This document shows, piece by piece, positions 1 to 8,978 of a stretch of DNA of 64,000 bases. The stretch is from positions 62,001-126,000 of the forward strand of contig CANLWS010000014.1 in assembly GCA_947494925.1 (NCBI GenBank), given 5' to 3'. A program made the translations under genes and the position numbers. A model generated the notes under the pieces. It did not search any database and was not told the DNA's origin. It was given only the letters and a program-made list of their open reading frames with translations. This DNA is from an uncultured Alteromonadaceae bacterium. Lineage in GTDB: Bacteria; Pseudomonadota; Gammaproteobacteria; Enterobacterales; Alteromonadaceae. Positions within the stretch are counted from its first letter, which is position 1. Each line of letters starts with the position of its first letter.

Positions 1-267
1 TATCGACGCAATATTCAGCAGGCCGCAAAGTCGTTAATGGAGTCACGAAATGACAATCCTGAATTTATGACGCAGCTAACCCACTTGATGGAACATCCAG
101 AGAATTTTCAAAGCGATGAGTACAAGTTGATCAGCGAACACAACCGATTGACATCGGCGCAAATGGTTGCCGACCTCAATTTGACCTTCACACCCAAACA
201 AATGCGTAAGTTAAATAATAAAGTCGATGATCTGCTGGAAGACCTGGACGATTTGATCAACGATTAG
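1..267 (+). CDS. C-terminal part of a DUF6279-like lipoprotein (cut by window edge)
   Basis: The reading frame is open from the first base to the stop at 265-267, so only the last 88 residues of a longer protein are present. They are charged and helical. They match the closing part of DUF6279 lipoproteins as I know them: an R-x-x-x-Q-Q-A start, a run ending in an 'L-T/N-x-x-Q' turn, then a Leu-rich amphipathic helix rich in Asp. The internal ATG at 37 is not a likely true start, because the frame stays open upstream with similar composition. Function of the family is unknown. The stop lies 27 bases before the next gene on the same strand, so the two may be cotranscribed. The family call is from memory of the pattern. 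Confidence 0.6.
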   Translation, partial: YRRNIQQAAKSLMESRNDNPEFMTQLTHLMEHPENFQSDEYKLISEHNRLTSAQMVADLNLTFTPKQMRKLNNKVDDLLEDLDDLIND

Positions 268-294
268 CGCTTTTTCAAGAGTAGAGGAAGCGCG

Positions 295-1209
295 TTGTCA
301 AATCAGTGGTTAGGTTTCTGGTTGTCTTTATTAACTGCCGCATTGTGGGGTATCCTGCCGGTATTTATAAAACTCTGCTTACAGGTGATGGATAGCAGTA
401 CTATCACTTGGTATCGTTTTGCCTTCGCGGGTCTGTTTGTCTTTCTGGTTCTGCTCAGAACAAAAGCATTACCAAACCTTCATCGTATCAGTCGTTTTAA
501 TCTGTTTTTGGTTGTCCTTGCTGCAGTTGCGTTGGTTCTTAATTATGTAGCCAACGTAGAAGGCCTGGAATATATTGATGCTGAAACAGTCCAGGTAGTC
601 ATGCAACTTGCCCCTTTAATGCTCATGTTCGGGGGTATATTGCTATACAAAGAGCGATTCAGCCGTCTAGAAGGTACGGGGGGCATTGTACTTCTGATCG
701 GTTTGTTATTGTTTTTTAAACAACAATTGGCAGCTCTCTTTGGTGCCATGAATGACTACAATTATGGCGTGTTATTGGTTGTATTTGCTGCAGCGTGTTG
801 GGCCGCATACGCTTTGCTGCAAAAGAAGTCACTGCGGGTTCTGACAGCTAAACAGCTCACCTTTATTATCTATTCATTGGGCGTAGTGATGTTGATACCA
901 TTTGTTGAGTTTGGGACGTTGATGCAGATGAACATGCTCCAACTGGGCGCTTTGTTGTTTTGTTGTTTAAACACAGTAGTAGCCTATGGGGCCTTTACCG
1001 AAGCGTTGGCAGTTTGGAATGCGTCCAAAGTAAGCGCCGTACTGGCCTTATCGCCTGTGTTTACTTTTCTGAGTATGAAACTGGCATTATTAATCTGGCC
1101 TATGCATTTTGTCGCCAGTGAATTATCGTACTGGTCATACATTGGTGCAATATTGGTGGTTTTAGGCTCAATAACTGCTGCTCTGGGTAGAGGTAAACGG
1201 GAGTCGTAA
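295..1209 (+). CDS. EamA/DMT-family permease (drug/metabolite transporter type)
   Basis: This 304-residue protein is almost entirely hydrophobic, with about ten membrane segments arranged as two five-helix halves, the usual EamA fold. It starts 'MSNQWLGFWLSLLTAALWG', and the LTAALWG segment is typical of helix 1 in this family. A second EamA half begins near residue 155 (AAACWAAYALLQKKS). The start is TTG at 295, chosen because an AGAGGAAG ribosome site lies just before it and no ATG fits. It acts in the inner membrane as an exporter or importer of small metabolites; the substrate cannot be read from the sequence. The peptidase gene follows two bases after the stop, so the two are probably one operon. 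Confidence 0.85.
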   Translation: MSNQWLGFWLSLLTAALWGILPVFIKLCLQVMDSSTITWYRFAFAGLFVFLVLLRTKALPNLHRISRFNLFLVVLAAVALVLNYVANVEGLEYIDAETVQVVMQLAPLMLMFGGILLYKERFSRLEGTGGIVLLIGLLLFFKQQLAALFGAMNDYNYGVLLVVFAAACWAAYALLQKKSLRVLTAKQLTFIIYSLGVVMLIPFVEFGTLMQMNMLQLGALLFCCLNTVVAYGAFTEALAVWNASKVSAVLALSPVFTFLSMKLALLIWPMHFVASELSYWSYIGAILVVLGSITAALGRGKRES

Positions 1210-1211
1210 AT

Positions 1212-2225
1212 ATGCAAAAATTAAAGCCCGGCGACAGCGTAGCGGCTGTTAGTCTTTCATGGGGAGGAGCCGCTGAATTTCCCGAGCGTTACGCAATGGG
1301 CATACAAGAACTTGAGCGAACATTCGGGCTCAACGTTGTTCCTATGCCTAATGCACTAAAATCTGCTAGCTGGATTGATGCTAACCCTGAGGCAAGGGCA
1401 CAGGACCTGAATCAGGCATTTGCTGACGATAAAATTAAAGCTATATTTTCCACTATAGGCGGCGACGATTGTATTCGAATTTTGCCGTTTCTGGATGAAC
1501 AATTGATCGCTAGCCACCCAAAGATATTCATGGGGTATTCTGATACAACGGTGATTCATCTGGCTTTGAACAAACTGGGTATAAACACTTATTATGGGCC
1601 TGCAATTATGGCTGGATTTGCTGAAGCGGGTGGGATGTTTCCCTATACAAAAGCGGCAGTGAAAAAAGCGTTGTTTGATGATATCCGTGGACCAATTGAG
1701 TCACCTCAATCATATTGGGTTAATGCCCACCCTGATTTCAGTCAAAATAAAGAACGTCCGCGGCATGATAGTTTACCTCGAGTGGCCCTTCAGGGCGACG
1801 CCAAAGCTTCCGGATGTCTCCTGGGTGGTTGCTTCGAAGTATTGGAGTTTTGCCGAGGAACACCCGTTTGGCCAGAATTCGAAAAGTGGAAAGAGAGTAT
1901 TCTGTTTATTGAGATCGCAGAAGGCGATACCACTACGTCACCAGAACGTGTCAGCTGGTTTTTACGCAGTCTAGGCTGCTCTGGCGAACTTCAATCAATT
2001 TCAGGGCTGTTGTTCGGGCGACCGGGCCAGATAGTGCCGGTGGAGCGATATAAAGCTTATGAGCAAGCGATAATTCGTGTGCTGAATGAATATAACCTGC
2101 AACATATTCCGGTTATTTCACGTGTCGAATTCGGTCACACAGATCCTATGTGCGTATTGCCTTATGGCGCCTTGACGGATGTTGACCCCCTCACACGCGA
2201 AATCACAATAGTTGAAACCTATTAA
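1212..2225 (+). CDS. S66-family peptidase (LD-carboxypeptidase / MccF-like)
   Basis: This 337-residue protein has the S66 Ser-Glu-His arrangement: the nucleophile Ser110 in MGYSDTT, Glu234 in FIEIAEG and His309 in FGHTDP. The N-terminal KPGDSVAAVSLSWGG and the STIGGDD segment (residues 80-86) are also typical of the family. S66 enzymes include LdcA, which trims the terminal D-alanine of murein tetrapeptides during recycling, and MccF, which cleaves microcin C7-type peptide-nucleotides. The length and the 'SLSWGG' start look closer to the MccF branch, but that is inference. No signal peptide is visible, so the enzyme should be cytoplasmic. It lies two bases after the EamA permease gene, which fits a peptide or metabolite resistance or recycling pair. 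Confidence 0.85.
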   Translation: MQKLKPGDSVAAVSLSWGGAAEFPERYAMGIQELERTFGLNVVPMPNALKSASWIDANPEARAQDLNQAFADDKIKAIFSTIGGDDCIRILPFLDEQLIASHPKIFMGYSDTTVIHLALNKLGINTYYGPAIMAGFAEAGGMFPYTKAAVKKALFDDIRGPIESPQSYWVNAHPDFSQNKERPRHDSLPRVALQGDAKASGCLLGGCFEVLEFCRGTPVWPEFEKWKESILFIEIAEGDTTTSPERVSWFLRSLGCSGELQSISGLLFGRPGQIVPVERYKAYEQAIIRVLNEYNLQHIPVISRVEFGHTDPMCVLPYGALTDVDPLTREITIVETY

Positions 2226-2232
2226 CCGGACA

Positions 2233-2547
2233 TTATTGGTCTGAGTTCTTTTCTTCACCTATTGGTTTTCTATCGCCTTTGCAAATAGTGTCATAGTCGT
2301 CGCGGTAATAACGTAGATTGACGCAATTTGCCTCATATTGTTTCTTGGCGGTTAAAGCCTGTTGAGGGTAAGACGTCTTATTCATGGTTTTACGTAATTG
2401 TTCACACTCTTGATGTTGTCGGTTTACTTCAACGATTGATTCACAGGGTAGGGGCCCATTGGCGCAACCTCCCAGTATAAATGATAGTGATAATCCAATT
2501 GATATTTGAATGTAGTCTGGTCTACGAATGGGCATATTAATTAACAT
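2233..2547 (-). CDS. Small predicted outer-membrane lipoprotein, function unknown
   Basis: This 104-residue protein has a charged N-terminus, a hydrophobic stretch and a lipobox LGGC with the modified Cys at residue 28. The residue after it is Ala, not Asp, so it should be sorted to the outer membrane. The mature part is polar and carries five further Cys residues (in PCES, QECEQ, EANCVN and DTICKG), enough for two disulfides in the periplasm. The start at 2547 could also be the in-frame ATG at 2535; neither has a strong ribosome site. The gene is convergent with the S66 peptidase, with only seven bases between the stops. I do not recognise a named family. Confidence 0.65.
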   Translation of the reverse strand: MLINMPIRRPDYIQISIGLSLSFILGGCANGPLPCESIVEVNRQHQECEQLRKTMNKTSYPQQALTAKKQYEANCVNLRYYRDDYDTICKGDRKPIGEEKNSDQ

Positions 2548-2939
2548 CTCGACTTCAACACGGCCTTTTAAAACATTCCGTTCTAACGTCCATGTAACGA
2601 CCGAATTTTATTTACCCTAACCCTAGTAGAGCTGGAAGCGTAAAGCTAGATTTATTTTTCCGTTTAATGAGGGTTTAAGCGATTAAATTCATTGAAGATT
2701 GCCATTAGGTTGAAAAGTGAACAAATTTGCTTGTTCGGAGAATTCAGGTTGTTGTGGTATTAGTCTTGACTGGATGGAATTGGTCAGATCCGAATGCTAT
2801 TGTCGGACATCTTTAAAGACTTTAGCAGGAGGGGTGAGGTAACAGCGTCAGATGGTCTGACTCACCTTGCGCAAATGCCAACTCAGAAACCAGAACTCGC
2901 CTTGCTCGGCCAAGCGCTTCGTTGAATTTGCACGAAAAA
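2548..2939. other. Gene-free intergenic stretch
   Basis: About 390 bases lie between the small lipoprotein gene and tRNA-Tyr. I see no convincing reading frame, tRNA or strong hairpin here. It must hold the promoter of the leftward lipoprotein gene near its left end and receive the 3' end of the leftward tRNA transcript at its right end. Confidence 0.4.
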
Positions 2940-3024
2940 TGGTGGAGGGGGCTGGATTCGAACCAGCGAAGGCGGAGCCGTCAGATTTACAGTCTGATCC
3001 CTTTGGCCACTCGGGAACCCCTCC
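2940..3024 (-). tRNA. tRNA-Tyr (anticodon GTA)
   Basis: Read on the minus strand, this 85-base gene begins GGAGGGG and ends CCCCTCC-A-CCA, giving a 7-bp acceptor stem with an encoded CCA. The anticodon loop ACTGTAAAT carries GTA between the CAGA and TCTG stem arms. The T arm contains GGTTCGAATCC, and the D region contains CCCGAGTGGCCAAAGGG. The long variable arm makes it a class II tRNA, as expected for bacterial tRNA-Tyr. In many gammaproteobacteria tRNA-Tyr sits in a tyrT/tufB-type cluster; here it stands alone. Confidence 0.96.
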
Positions 3025-3105
3025 AAAAGAGGCGCGTATACTACCAGAAAAAATTGAACTGTAAATAGCATTCAAGATTAACTTTAAAGAAACGATAAAC
3101 ACTGT

Positions 3106-3597
3106 ATGGAAATGAATGAAAAAATGTCCACAACCGCTGTTTCTTTAAACAATTTACCGGATGCAGAGTTATCCGGGGAAATCAATCGGTCAATTGGCCA
3201 TAGCGCTAAATTTGCCCTAATGCTTGCTATGTTGCAACCAGACGTTTTGGCGCGTCCGCATTTTGACAATAGTGAATCAGACGCTGAAAACGTTCTACCT
3301 GAACTCTTGGTCGAATCTCATTACCCCCAACCTCCGCTAAGTACTTCTGAGGATGATATTCGCATATTGTTAACAACCAGCTCTATATTACAATCTAACC
3401 CTCAGGATGCGCTTTTATGGCAAACCATGCACCCTGAGCCATTATCACTATTTAACGATGCAAAACGATTAGCTGATGATGTGGTTTACAATTCAAGCTA
3501 CCACACCCAACAGCAGCTTAAATCGCCAGCGCCCTCTGAGCTGGAAACTGACGCCACTGGCCTCTACGACATCCTCGAATCTCTCCCAGAATTATAA
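3106..3597 (+). CDS. Conserved hypothetical protein, possibly VC2046/SO_2500 family
   Basis: This 163-residue soluble acidic protein has no signal peptide or membrane segment. The stretch INRSIGHSAKFALMLAMLQ at residues 26-44 resembles the core of the uncharacterised VC2046/SO_2500 family of Vibrio and Shewanella as I remember it, but I could not check this. The rest is Ser/Pro/Asp-rich and looks partly disordered. The ATG at 3106 is followed by a second in-frame ATG at 3112 and a third at 3124; the true start is not settled. It stands alone between tRNA-Tyr and trhO. Function unknown. Confidence 0.6.
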   Translation: MEMNEKMSTTAVSLNNLPDAELSGEINRSIGHSAKFALMLAMLQPDVLARPHFDNSESDAENVLPELLVESHYPQPPLSTSEDDIRILLTTSSILQSNPQDALLWQTMHPEPLSLFNDAKRLADDVVYNSSYHTQQQLKSPAPSELETDATGLYDILESLPEL

Positions 3598-3691
3598 ACC
3601 CTACTGGAATTGGGGTTAAATAACTGCTATATTTCGCGCCGCAATTTTTGCTCTGGTTTTACGTTCCAATTTGCAAAAGGAAAATAAGTTT

Positions 3692-4687
3692 ATGTCGAAG
3701 TATGTAGTTTGTGCTTTATACAAGTTTGTCGCTTTAGACAATTTCAAAGAAATGCGTCAGCCATTAACGGATGTACTTGAACGCAATAATATCAAAGGGA
3801 CGCTGTTACTTGCCCACGAAGGAATAAATGGGACAGTGTCTGGCTCCCGCCAGGCAATAGACACCTTACTTGAGTACCTTAACCAGGATCGTAGAATGAA
3901 TCCTATCTCATTTAAGGAATCCCTGGATGACGAACAACCATTCTATCGCACCAAGGTTAAGCTTAAAAAAGAAATAGTAACCATGGGTGTTGAAGGTATT
4001 GACCCGCGTCAAACGGTAGGGACGTATGTTCATCCAAAAGACTGGAATGCATTAATTTCCGATCCGGACGTGCTGCTAATTGATACCCGCAACGATTATG
4101 AAATTGAAATTGGTACTTTCAAAAACGCAGTGAATCCAAAAACAGATACTTTCAGAGAGTTTCCAGAGTACGTTAAGCAAGAGCTCGATCCAGCCAAAAA
4201 TAAGAAAGTTGCTATGTTCTGTACTGGTGGGATCCGCTGTGAGAAATCCACTGCTTATCTTAAGGAGCAGGGTTTTGAAGAGGTCTATCATTTAGAAGGA
4301 GGTATTCTTAAATATCTCGAAGATATTCCTGAATCAAACTCTATGTGGGAAGGCGACTGCTTTGTCTTTGATAACCGTGTGGCAGTCAATCACGATTTGG
4401 AAAAGAGTCATTATCTGCAATGTTATGCCTGTCGTTTACCCATTACCGAAGAGGATAAGCAGAGCGAAAAGTATGAAGCTGGAGTGAGCTGTCCTAAATG
4501 TTATGGCACACACAGTGAAGAACAGATCGCCCGCTTCAGAGAGCGTGAAAAGCAGGTAAATCTGGCTAAAGCTCGGAATGAAGAACATGTAGGGACCGAA
4601 GCGCGCAAAATTACCAAAGTGCGTCGCCAACAAAAAGCTGCAGATCGTCGGGCCAGACGAGAAGCTGCGGGGAAAACAAACGTTTAG
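3692..4687 (+). CDS. trhO: tRNA uridine(34) hydroxylase TrhO (YceA), rhodanese-domain protein
   Basis: This 331-residue protein begins '[18 protein letters not shown]', the usual TrhO/YceA N-terminal domain, followed by a rhodanese domain whose active-site loop is C177-TGGIRC-183. A Cys-rich segment follows (CYACRLP and CPKCYG), then a basic tail rich in Arg and Lys that would suit tRNA binding. TrhO makes 5-hydroxyuridine at wobble position 34 of several tRNAs in an oxygen-dependent, prephenate-linked pathway. I place the start at ATG 3692 and not the upstream TTG at 3671, because AAGGA lies at a sensible distance before 3692 and the extra residues are not family-like. It is a single-gene unit by its spacing. 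Confidence 0.93.
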   Translation: MSKYVVCALYKFVALDNFKEMRQPLTDVLERNNIKGTLLLAHEGINGTVSGSRQAIDTLLEYLNQDRRMNPISFKESLDDEQPFYRTKVKLKKEIVTMGVEGIDPRQTVGTYVHPKDWNALISDPDVLLIDTRNDYEIEIGTFKNAVNPKTDTFREFPEYVKQELDPAKNKKVAMFCTGGIRCEKSTAYLKEQGFEEVYHLEGGILKYLEDIPESNSMWEGDCFVFDNRVAVNHDLEKSHYLQCYACRLPITEEDKQSEKYEAGVSCPKCYGTHSEEQIARFREREKQVNLAKARNEEHVGTEARKITKVRRQQKAADRRARREAAGKTNV

Positions 4688-4748
4688 AATGGACAGAGGC
4701 AAGGATGCCGCGGTAGACTCTAAACAAATTAACTAGATAATAAGTACT

Positions 4749-4997
4749 ATGTCTGAACAAGCACCAATAGACGAAAGCAAAGTAGCGGAAATAAGAAAAG
4801 AATTTGAGTTTTTTGACCGTGATAAAAATGGTCAGATTGACTTGCAGGAATTTATTGAATTACTCACAATTCTGTCTCCAAAAACAAAGGCCAGTCACGT
4901 TAAGGAAGGGTTTTCTCTTATTGACAAGAATGACGATGGATTTATCGATTTCGATGAGTTTTTAAAATGGTGGTTGGAAGGCTGGTGGGAATACTAA
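4749..4997 (+). CDS. Small EF-hand calcium-binding protein
   Basis: This 82-residue protein has two canonical EF-hand loops. Loop 1 spans residues 23-34 (D23, D25, N27, Q29, D31, E34) and loop 2 spans 59-70 (D59, N61, D63, F65, D67, E70). All acidic ligands and the position-12 Glu are present in both, so it should bind two calcium ions in the manner of a calmodulin half. There is no signal peptide, so it appears cytoplasmic. The C-terminus is Trp-rich (WWLEGWWEY). Related short EF-hand proteins occur in marine Alteromonadales, but their partners are not known to me. A strong terminator follows directly. Confidence 0.85.
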   Translation: MSEQAPIDESKVAEIRKEFEFFDRDKNGQIDLQEFIELLTILSPKTKASHVKEGFSLIDKNDDGFIDFDEFLKWWLEGWWEY

Positions 4998-5010
4998 GTC
5001 TTGCTCACAA

Positions 5011-5040
5011 AAAAACTGGCTTTAATGCCAGTTTTTTTTT
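5011..5040 (+). terminator. Rho-independent terminator after the EF-hand gene
   Basis: AAAACTGGC pairs with GCCAGTTTT around a TTTAAT loop, followed by a run of Ts. It ends the EF-hand transcript and could also act on the convergent helicase gene, because the stem begins with A residues. Confidence 0.9.
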
Positions 5041-5078
5041 GTTAATTTTAGTGCTCTCAGCTAAGCCTACACGTAAAG

Positions 5079-6395
5079 TTACTCCGCTGCTTGTCTGGGT
5101 TTGCGCTTCATAGGTATATGTCCTACTTCTTTACCTTCCATAGTATTGACTCTTTTCCTACCACCTTTTTTGACCGGGTTTTGGGCGGAGTTTTTAGCAC
5201 TCTTAGTGTTAGGTTTAGCGGACTTTTTATTTGACTTTGGCTTAAGTCCGGAGAATTTGGCAGCTATTCCTTCAATTTCAGAGAATTCTATATCTTGCTG
5301 TAAGAAGCTCTTAACGTTAACGAAACTAGGCCAATCTTTTGGACCGACCAATGAGATAGCTTGGCCTTTATTACCTGCTCGACCAGTCCTGCCGACACGG
5401 TGAACATACTCGTCTGCAAGTTTAGGTAAGTCAAAGTTTATGACCAGCGAAACATTCAGTAAGTCGAGGCCCCGTGAGGCAACGTCTGTAGTGACCAGAA
5501 TCTGTTCTTGTCCCCGACTAAACCCATTCATTATATTGCTTCGTTGTGACTGAGTGAGGTCAGCACTCAATGCGACGCTGTGGTAGCCGTTAGACACCAA
5601 CTTTGCGGACAACCTTTCAGTATCAGCTCTTGTGGCAGTGAAAATAATGAGTTGCTGATAGCTTTCATCTCGCAATAGCCGCTCTAGCAGAGCTTCTTTA
5701 TGTTCGATGTGATCAGCCAGATAAAAACGCTGTGATATATCCAGGTGTTGCTCATTCGCAGACCCAATACTGATGCGATGCGGTGCGTTGAGCAGTTCTT
5801 CCGTCAATTGATGTAACTCTGCACTATCAAGCGTCGCCGAAAACATCATAGTCTGTCGTTTTCTGTGATCCGCTGCTCGATTGATTTGCCTTAGCTCTTT
5901 GGCAAATCCTAAATCTAACATCCGATCAGCTTCATCAAGGACTAACAGTTCCAATCCATTCAGAAAAAGTGATTTACCATCCACGTGGTCGGCTACTCGA
6001 CCGGCTGTTCCTACCACAAATTGTGGATTACGACGAAGAGACTTGACCTGGTCATTAAAATTTTCACCACCTAATATAAGAACAGCGGATAAAGGCTGTC
6101 CTGATATGACCCATTTCAACTGTAAAAACACCTGCTTTGCCAATTCGCGTGTGGGAGCAAGAATAAGCACGCGGGGATCTTTTCGACTAATTGCTTTTGT
6201 TTTAAGCACTCGATGGACGGCGGGTAACAAAAACGCCAGCGTCTTGCCAGAGCCGGTTTTTGATGAAGCTATAAGATCTTTGCCCAACATCGCATGTGGG
6301 ATAGCTTGCTGCTGTATCTTAGTCGGCTCGTCAAAATTTTTAAGTGCTAACGTTTTAAGCAGTCTGTGGTCGAGCGGTAAATCGCTAAATTGCAA
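5079..6395 (-). CDS. DEAD-box ATP-dependent RNA helicase
   Basis: This protein of about 438 residues has the full motif set: Q motif (KIQQQAI), motif I SSKTGSGKT, PTRELA, VLDEAD, SAT, and motif VI HRVGRTGRAG. The tail after the two RecA-like lobes is very basic (Lys/Arg/Ser/Asn-rich), as in RhlE-type and SrmB-type helicases that act on rRNA during ribosome assembly or mRNA decay. I cannot assign it to one named family member. The start is taken as TTG at 6395, because GAGG at 6402-6405 (read on the minus strand) is six bases before it; an upstream TTG at 6407 would overlap this ribosome site. The gene is convergent with the EF-hand gene. Confidence 0.88.
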   Translation of the reverse strand: MQFSDLPLDHRLLKTLALKNFDEPTKIQQQAIPHAMLGKDLIASSKTGSGKTLAFLLPAVHRVLKTKAISRKDPRVLILAPTRELAKQVFLQLKWVISGQPLSAVLILGGENFNDQVKSLRRNPQFVVGTAGRVADHVDGKSLFLNGLELLVLDEADRMLDLGFAKELRQINRAADHRKRQTMMFSATLDSAELHQLTEELLNAPHRISIGSANEQHLDISQRFYLADHIEHKEALLERLLRDESYQQLIIFTATRADTERLSAKLVSNGYHSVALSADLTQSQRSNIMNGFSRGQEQILVTTDVASRGLDLLNVSLVINFDLPKLADEYVHRVGRTGRAGNKGQAISLVGPKDWPSFVNVKSFLQQDIEFSEIEGIAAKFSGLKPKSNKKSAKPNTKSAKNSAQNPVKKGGRKRVNTMEGKEVGHIPMKRKPRQAAE

Positions 6396-6537
6396 AGCAA
6401 ACCTCAATTAATTGATGCATGAACGACTCATTACACATATAAGGTGGTTCTAACATCCGGTATTAAATTTTGCGTAGCATACCCGCATATGACTATTTTT
6501 GACATTTTTCTTTTTAATTCAGGTAGTGGGCAGAAAT

Positions 6538-6578
6538 AAAAAAACGCCATCTTCCTTTAGGGAAAATGGCGTTTTTAA
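6538..6578 (-). terminator. Terminator downstream of the CoA-transferase genes
   Basis: AAAACGCCAT and ATGGCGTTTT form a long stem around CTTCCTTTAGGGAAA, itself partly paired (TTCC/GGAA). A/T runs flank both sides, so it can work in both directions. It lies 20 bases past the stop of the leftward CoA-transferase operon. Confidence 0.85.
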
Positions 6579-6597
6579 AAAGTTCCCTGCGGATGCC

Positions 6598-7254
6598 CTA
6601 TAGCACCATTTCAGTCACATTGTCAGGCACGATCAGTTTGCCAGCTGTCTTTTCTTTGATTTCTTCAATGCTGACTCCCGGAGCATGTTCGGTTAGATAG
6701 AATGCGCCATCTTTCACTTCCATTACCGCCAAATCGGTGATGATCCGGGTAATACAATTAACGCCGGTTAGTGGCAGGGTACATTTCTGCAGTAATTTTG
6801 AATTTCCATGTTTATCTGCATGAGTCATGGTGACTATGATATTTTTAGCTCCTGCCACTAAATCCATTGCCCCACCCATACCTTTGATTAGTTTTCCGGG
6901 GATCATCCAGGAGGCGATATTGCCTTCCACGTCCACTTCAAAAGCACCCAGTACTGTAAAGTCAACGTGACCACCTCGGATCATGGCAAAGCTGTCGGCA
7001 GAATTAAAAATACTAGCGCCAGTTATTGCGGTGACAGTTTCTTTGCCTGCATTGATCATATCTGCATCTATTTCATCTTCGTACGGGTAACGGCCCATGC
7101 CCAACAGCCCATTTTCGGATTGAAGCATGACTGAGATATCTTCGGGGACAAAATTTGCTGCCAGGGTTGGGATACCAATGCCCAGATTCACATAGTCTCC
7201 GTCTTTAAACTCTTTCGCCACTCGCATGGCAATTTGATCGCGTGTTAGTGCCAT
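6598..7254 (-). CDS. 3-oxoacid CoA-transferase, subunit B
   Basis: This 218-residue beta subunit of a family I CoA-transferase begins 'MALTRDQIAMRVAKEFKDG' and carries the signature SENGLLGMG, whose Glu forms the gamma-glutamyl-CoA thioester intermediate. Together with subunit A it moves CoA from succinyl-CoA to acetoacetate or another 3-oxoacid (ScoB/AtoA type) in the cytoplasm, for ketone body, leucine or fatty-acid use. Which acceptor it prefers cannot be read. The gene starts nine bases after the subunit A stop, so the two are cotranscribed, and a terminator follows. The divergent LysR gene is the likely regulator. Confidence 0.92.
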   Translation of the reverse strand: MALTRDQIAMRVAKEFKDGDYVNLGIGIPTLAANFVPEDISVMLQSENGLLGMGRYPYEDEIDADMINAGKETVTAITGASIFNSADSFAMIRGGHVDFTVLGAFEVDVEGNIASWMIPGKLIKGMGGAMDLVAGAKNIIVTMTHADKHGNSKLLQKCTLPLTGVNCITRIITDLAVMEVKDGAFYLTEHAPGVSIEEIKEKTAGKLIVPDNVTEMVL

Positions 7255-7263
7255 GTGATTCTC

Positions 7264-7965
7264 CTAATTCTTCGCTAAAACCTGACGTTCTATTCGTTTC
7301 TCAAACTGACCCTTAATAACGCGGTCTACGTAAATGCCAGGAGTATGTATCTGACTGGCTTCCAACTCACCAGGCTCGACAATTTCTTCTACTTCAACAA
7401 CAGTAATCTTGCCTGCCGTGGCAGCCATAGGATTAAAATTCTGAGCTGTATGGCGATATATGCAGTTGCCATATTTGTCTGCCTTCCAGGCTTTAACAAT
7501 GGCAAAATCACCGGTAATCGACTCTTCCATAATATAGGGCCGCCCATCGAACTCTCTGACTTCTTTCCCTTCGCCTACAGGTGTGCCATAACCCGTAGCT
7601 GTAAAAAAGGCTGGAATACCTGCTCCACCAGCTCGCATTTTCTCAGCCAGGGTGCCCTGTGGAGTGAGTTCTACTTCGAGCTCGCCATTGAGCAACTGTT
7701 GCTCAAACAAGGCGTTCTCACCCACATAAGACGAAACCATCTTTTTGATTTGTCTGTCTTCCAGTAATATTCCCAGACCAAAACCATCCACACCGCAATT
7801 GTTTGACACCACTGTCAGTCCGCTAGTGCCCATTTCTTTTATTTGTGTAATCAACCCTTCGGGAATACCACACAGACCGAACCCGCCGGCAATGACAGTC
7901 ATATTGTCTTGCAGACCATCCATAGCTTCCCAGTAATTATCAACGACTTTATTAAAACCTGACAT
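7264..7965 (-). CDS. 3-oxoacid CoA-transferase, subunit A
   Basis: This 233-residue alpha subunit starts '[19 protein letters not shown]' and has the glycine-rich [12 protein letters not shown] near residues 28-39, the CoA-binding signature of the ScoA/AtoD family. It pairs with subunit B just downstream to form the active A2B2-type transferase, which activates acetoacetate with succinyl-CoA as donor. It is the first gene of a leftward two-gene operon. The 107-base gap to the divergent LysR gene holds the promoter and an AT-rich inverted repeat. Confidence 0.92.
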   Translation of the reverse strand: MSGFNKVVDNYWEAMDGLQDNMTVIAGGFGLCGIPEGLITQIKEMGTSGLTVVSNNCGVDGFGLGILLEDRQIKKMVSSYVGENALFEQQLLNGELEVELTPQGTLAEKMRAGGAGIPAFFTATGYGTPVGEGKEVREFDGRPYIMEESITGDFAIVKAWKADKYGNCIYRHTAQNFNPMAATAGKITVVEVEEIVEPGELEASQIHTPGIYVDRVIKGQFEKRIERQVLAKN

Positions 7966-8044
7966 ATCCCGTAACCTGACTCCAGATAAGATAGGGTTAG
8001 TATTAAAGACTATGCTTAAGAAGTAAAATTGATTTAATATCGTA

Positions 8045-8063
8045 ATTAATAAAATAAATTAAT
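8045..8063. promoter_or_regulatory. Inverted repeat between scoAB-type operon and LysR gene, candidate operator
   Basis: ATTAAT-(7 bases)-ATTAAT forms a dyad ten bases before the LysR start codon. It resembles a LysR-type T-N11-A box in size and symmetry, and its place in the divergent promoter region suits an autoregulatory site. It is AT-rich, so chance is possible. Confidence 0.35.
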
Positions 8064-8072
8064 GAATATCTT

Positions 8073-8963
8073 ATGTCCGTTACCCATAGACAACTTGTTG
8101 CCTTTGTTCAACTTGCACAATCTTCCACCTTTGCGGAAGCAGCAGAAAAAATGCACCTGTCACAACCTGCGCTTTCTCTGGCGATTAAAAAAATGGAACA
8201 ATCTTTAGGCGGACGACTGCTATCCAGAACCACCAGAAATGTGCGACTGAGTCAGGAAGGAGAGGAGTTTTTACCTGTCGCCCTGCGCTTGTTAAATGAC
8301 TGGGATGACGCTGTAGATGATGTTAGGAATCTGTTTGCCATGAACAGAGGAAAGTTAACCATAGCTGCCATGCCATCATTTGCTAACAGCTTACTGCCAA
8401 AAGTACTAAAATCATTTCACCTAAGCTGGCCGAATATCAATATAAGCGTCCAGGATGTTGTTATGGAATCTACTATTCAACAAGTGCTTAAGGGCAGGGC
8501 GGAAGTGGGATTTACCTTTGAGCATGAACAAATGGAAGGACTCGAATTTCAATCCCTGTTTGAAGACAGCTTTGTAGCTTTGTTGCCTCCACAAAACCCG
8601 CTAAGCACTAACTCCATAGTGGAGGTGGCGCAACTGGCTCAATTTCCATTTGTGGCGATGAATAGAGGCTCATCCTTCCGTCGGTGGGTCGATCAAGTGT
8701 TGGACAAGGAAATTTGCCGATTTAACAATGTGGCTGAGGCTGGTCAACTTGCTACTGTGGGACAAATTGTAAAGCAGGGCATGGGGGTATCGATAGTTCC
8801 GGGCATTTGCGAGCCGCAAATGACAATGAACGGTTTGGTTTGTCTCCCTCTGGCAGGCAATGTTCTTAAACGAAACATCGGCATTATTAAATCAAGAAGG
8901 GACAATTTGTCTGTTCCGGCCCAGGCAATTTGGGACATAGTAACTGATACATTTCATTTCTAA
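8073..8963 (+). CDS. LysR-family transcriptional regulator, divergent from CoA-transferase genes
   Basis: This 296-residue protein has an N-terminal winged helix-turn-helix at about residues 3-62, including the recognition region EAAEKMHLSQPALSLAIKKME, and a periplasmic-binding-protein-like effector domain from about residue 90. It is transcribed away from the CoA-transferase operon across a 107-base gap, the classic layout of a LysR regulator and its target, so it likely controls that operon in response to an acyl or keto-acid ligand. This is inference from layout. No clear ribosome site precedes the ATG. Confidence 0.88.
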   Translation: MSVTHRQLVAFVQLAQSSTFAEAAEKMHLSQPALSLAIKKMEQSLGGRLLSRTTRNVRLSQEGEEFLPVALRLLNDWDDAVDDVRNLFAMNRGKLTIAAMPSFANSLLPKVLKSFHLSWPNINISVQDVVMESTIQQVLKGRAEVGFTFEHEQMEGLEFQSLFEDSFVALLPPQNPLSTNSIVEVAQLAQFPFVAMNRGSSFRRWVDQVLDKEICRFNNVAEAGQLATVGQIVKQGMGVSIVPGICEPQMTMNGLVCLPLAGNVLKRNIGIIKSRRDNLSVPAQAIWDIVTDTFHF

Positions 8964-8978
8964 AAAAACTGCCAGTGG

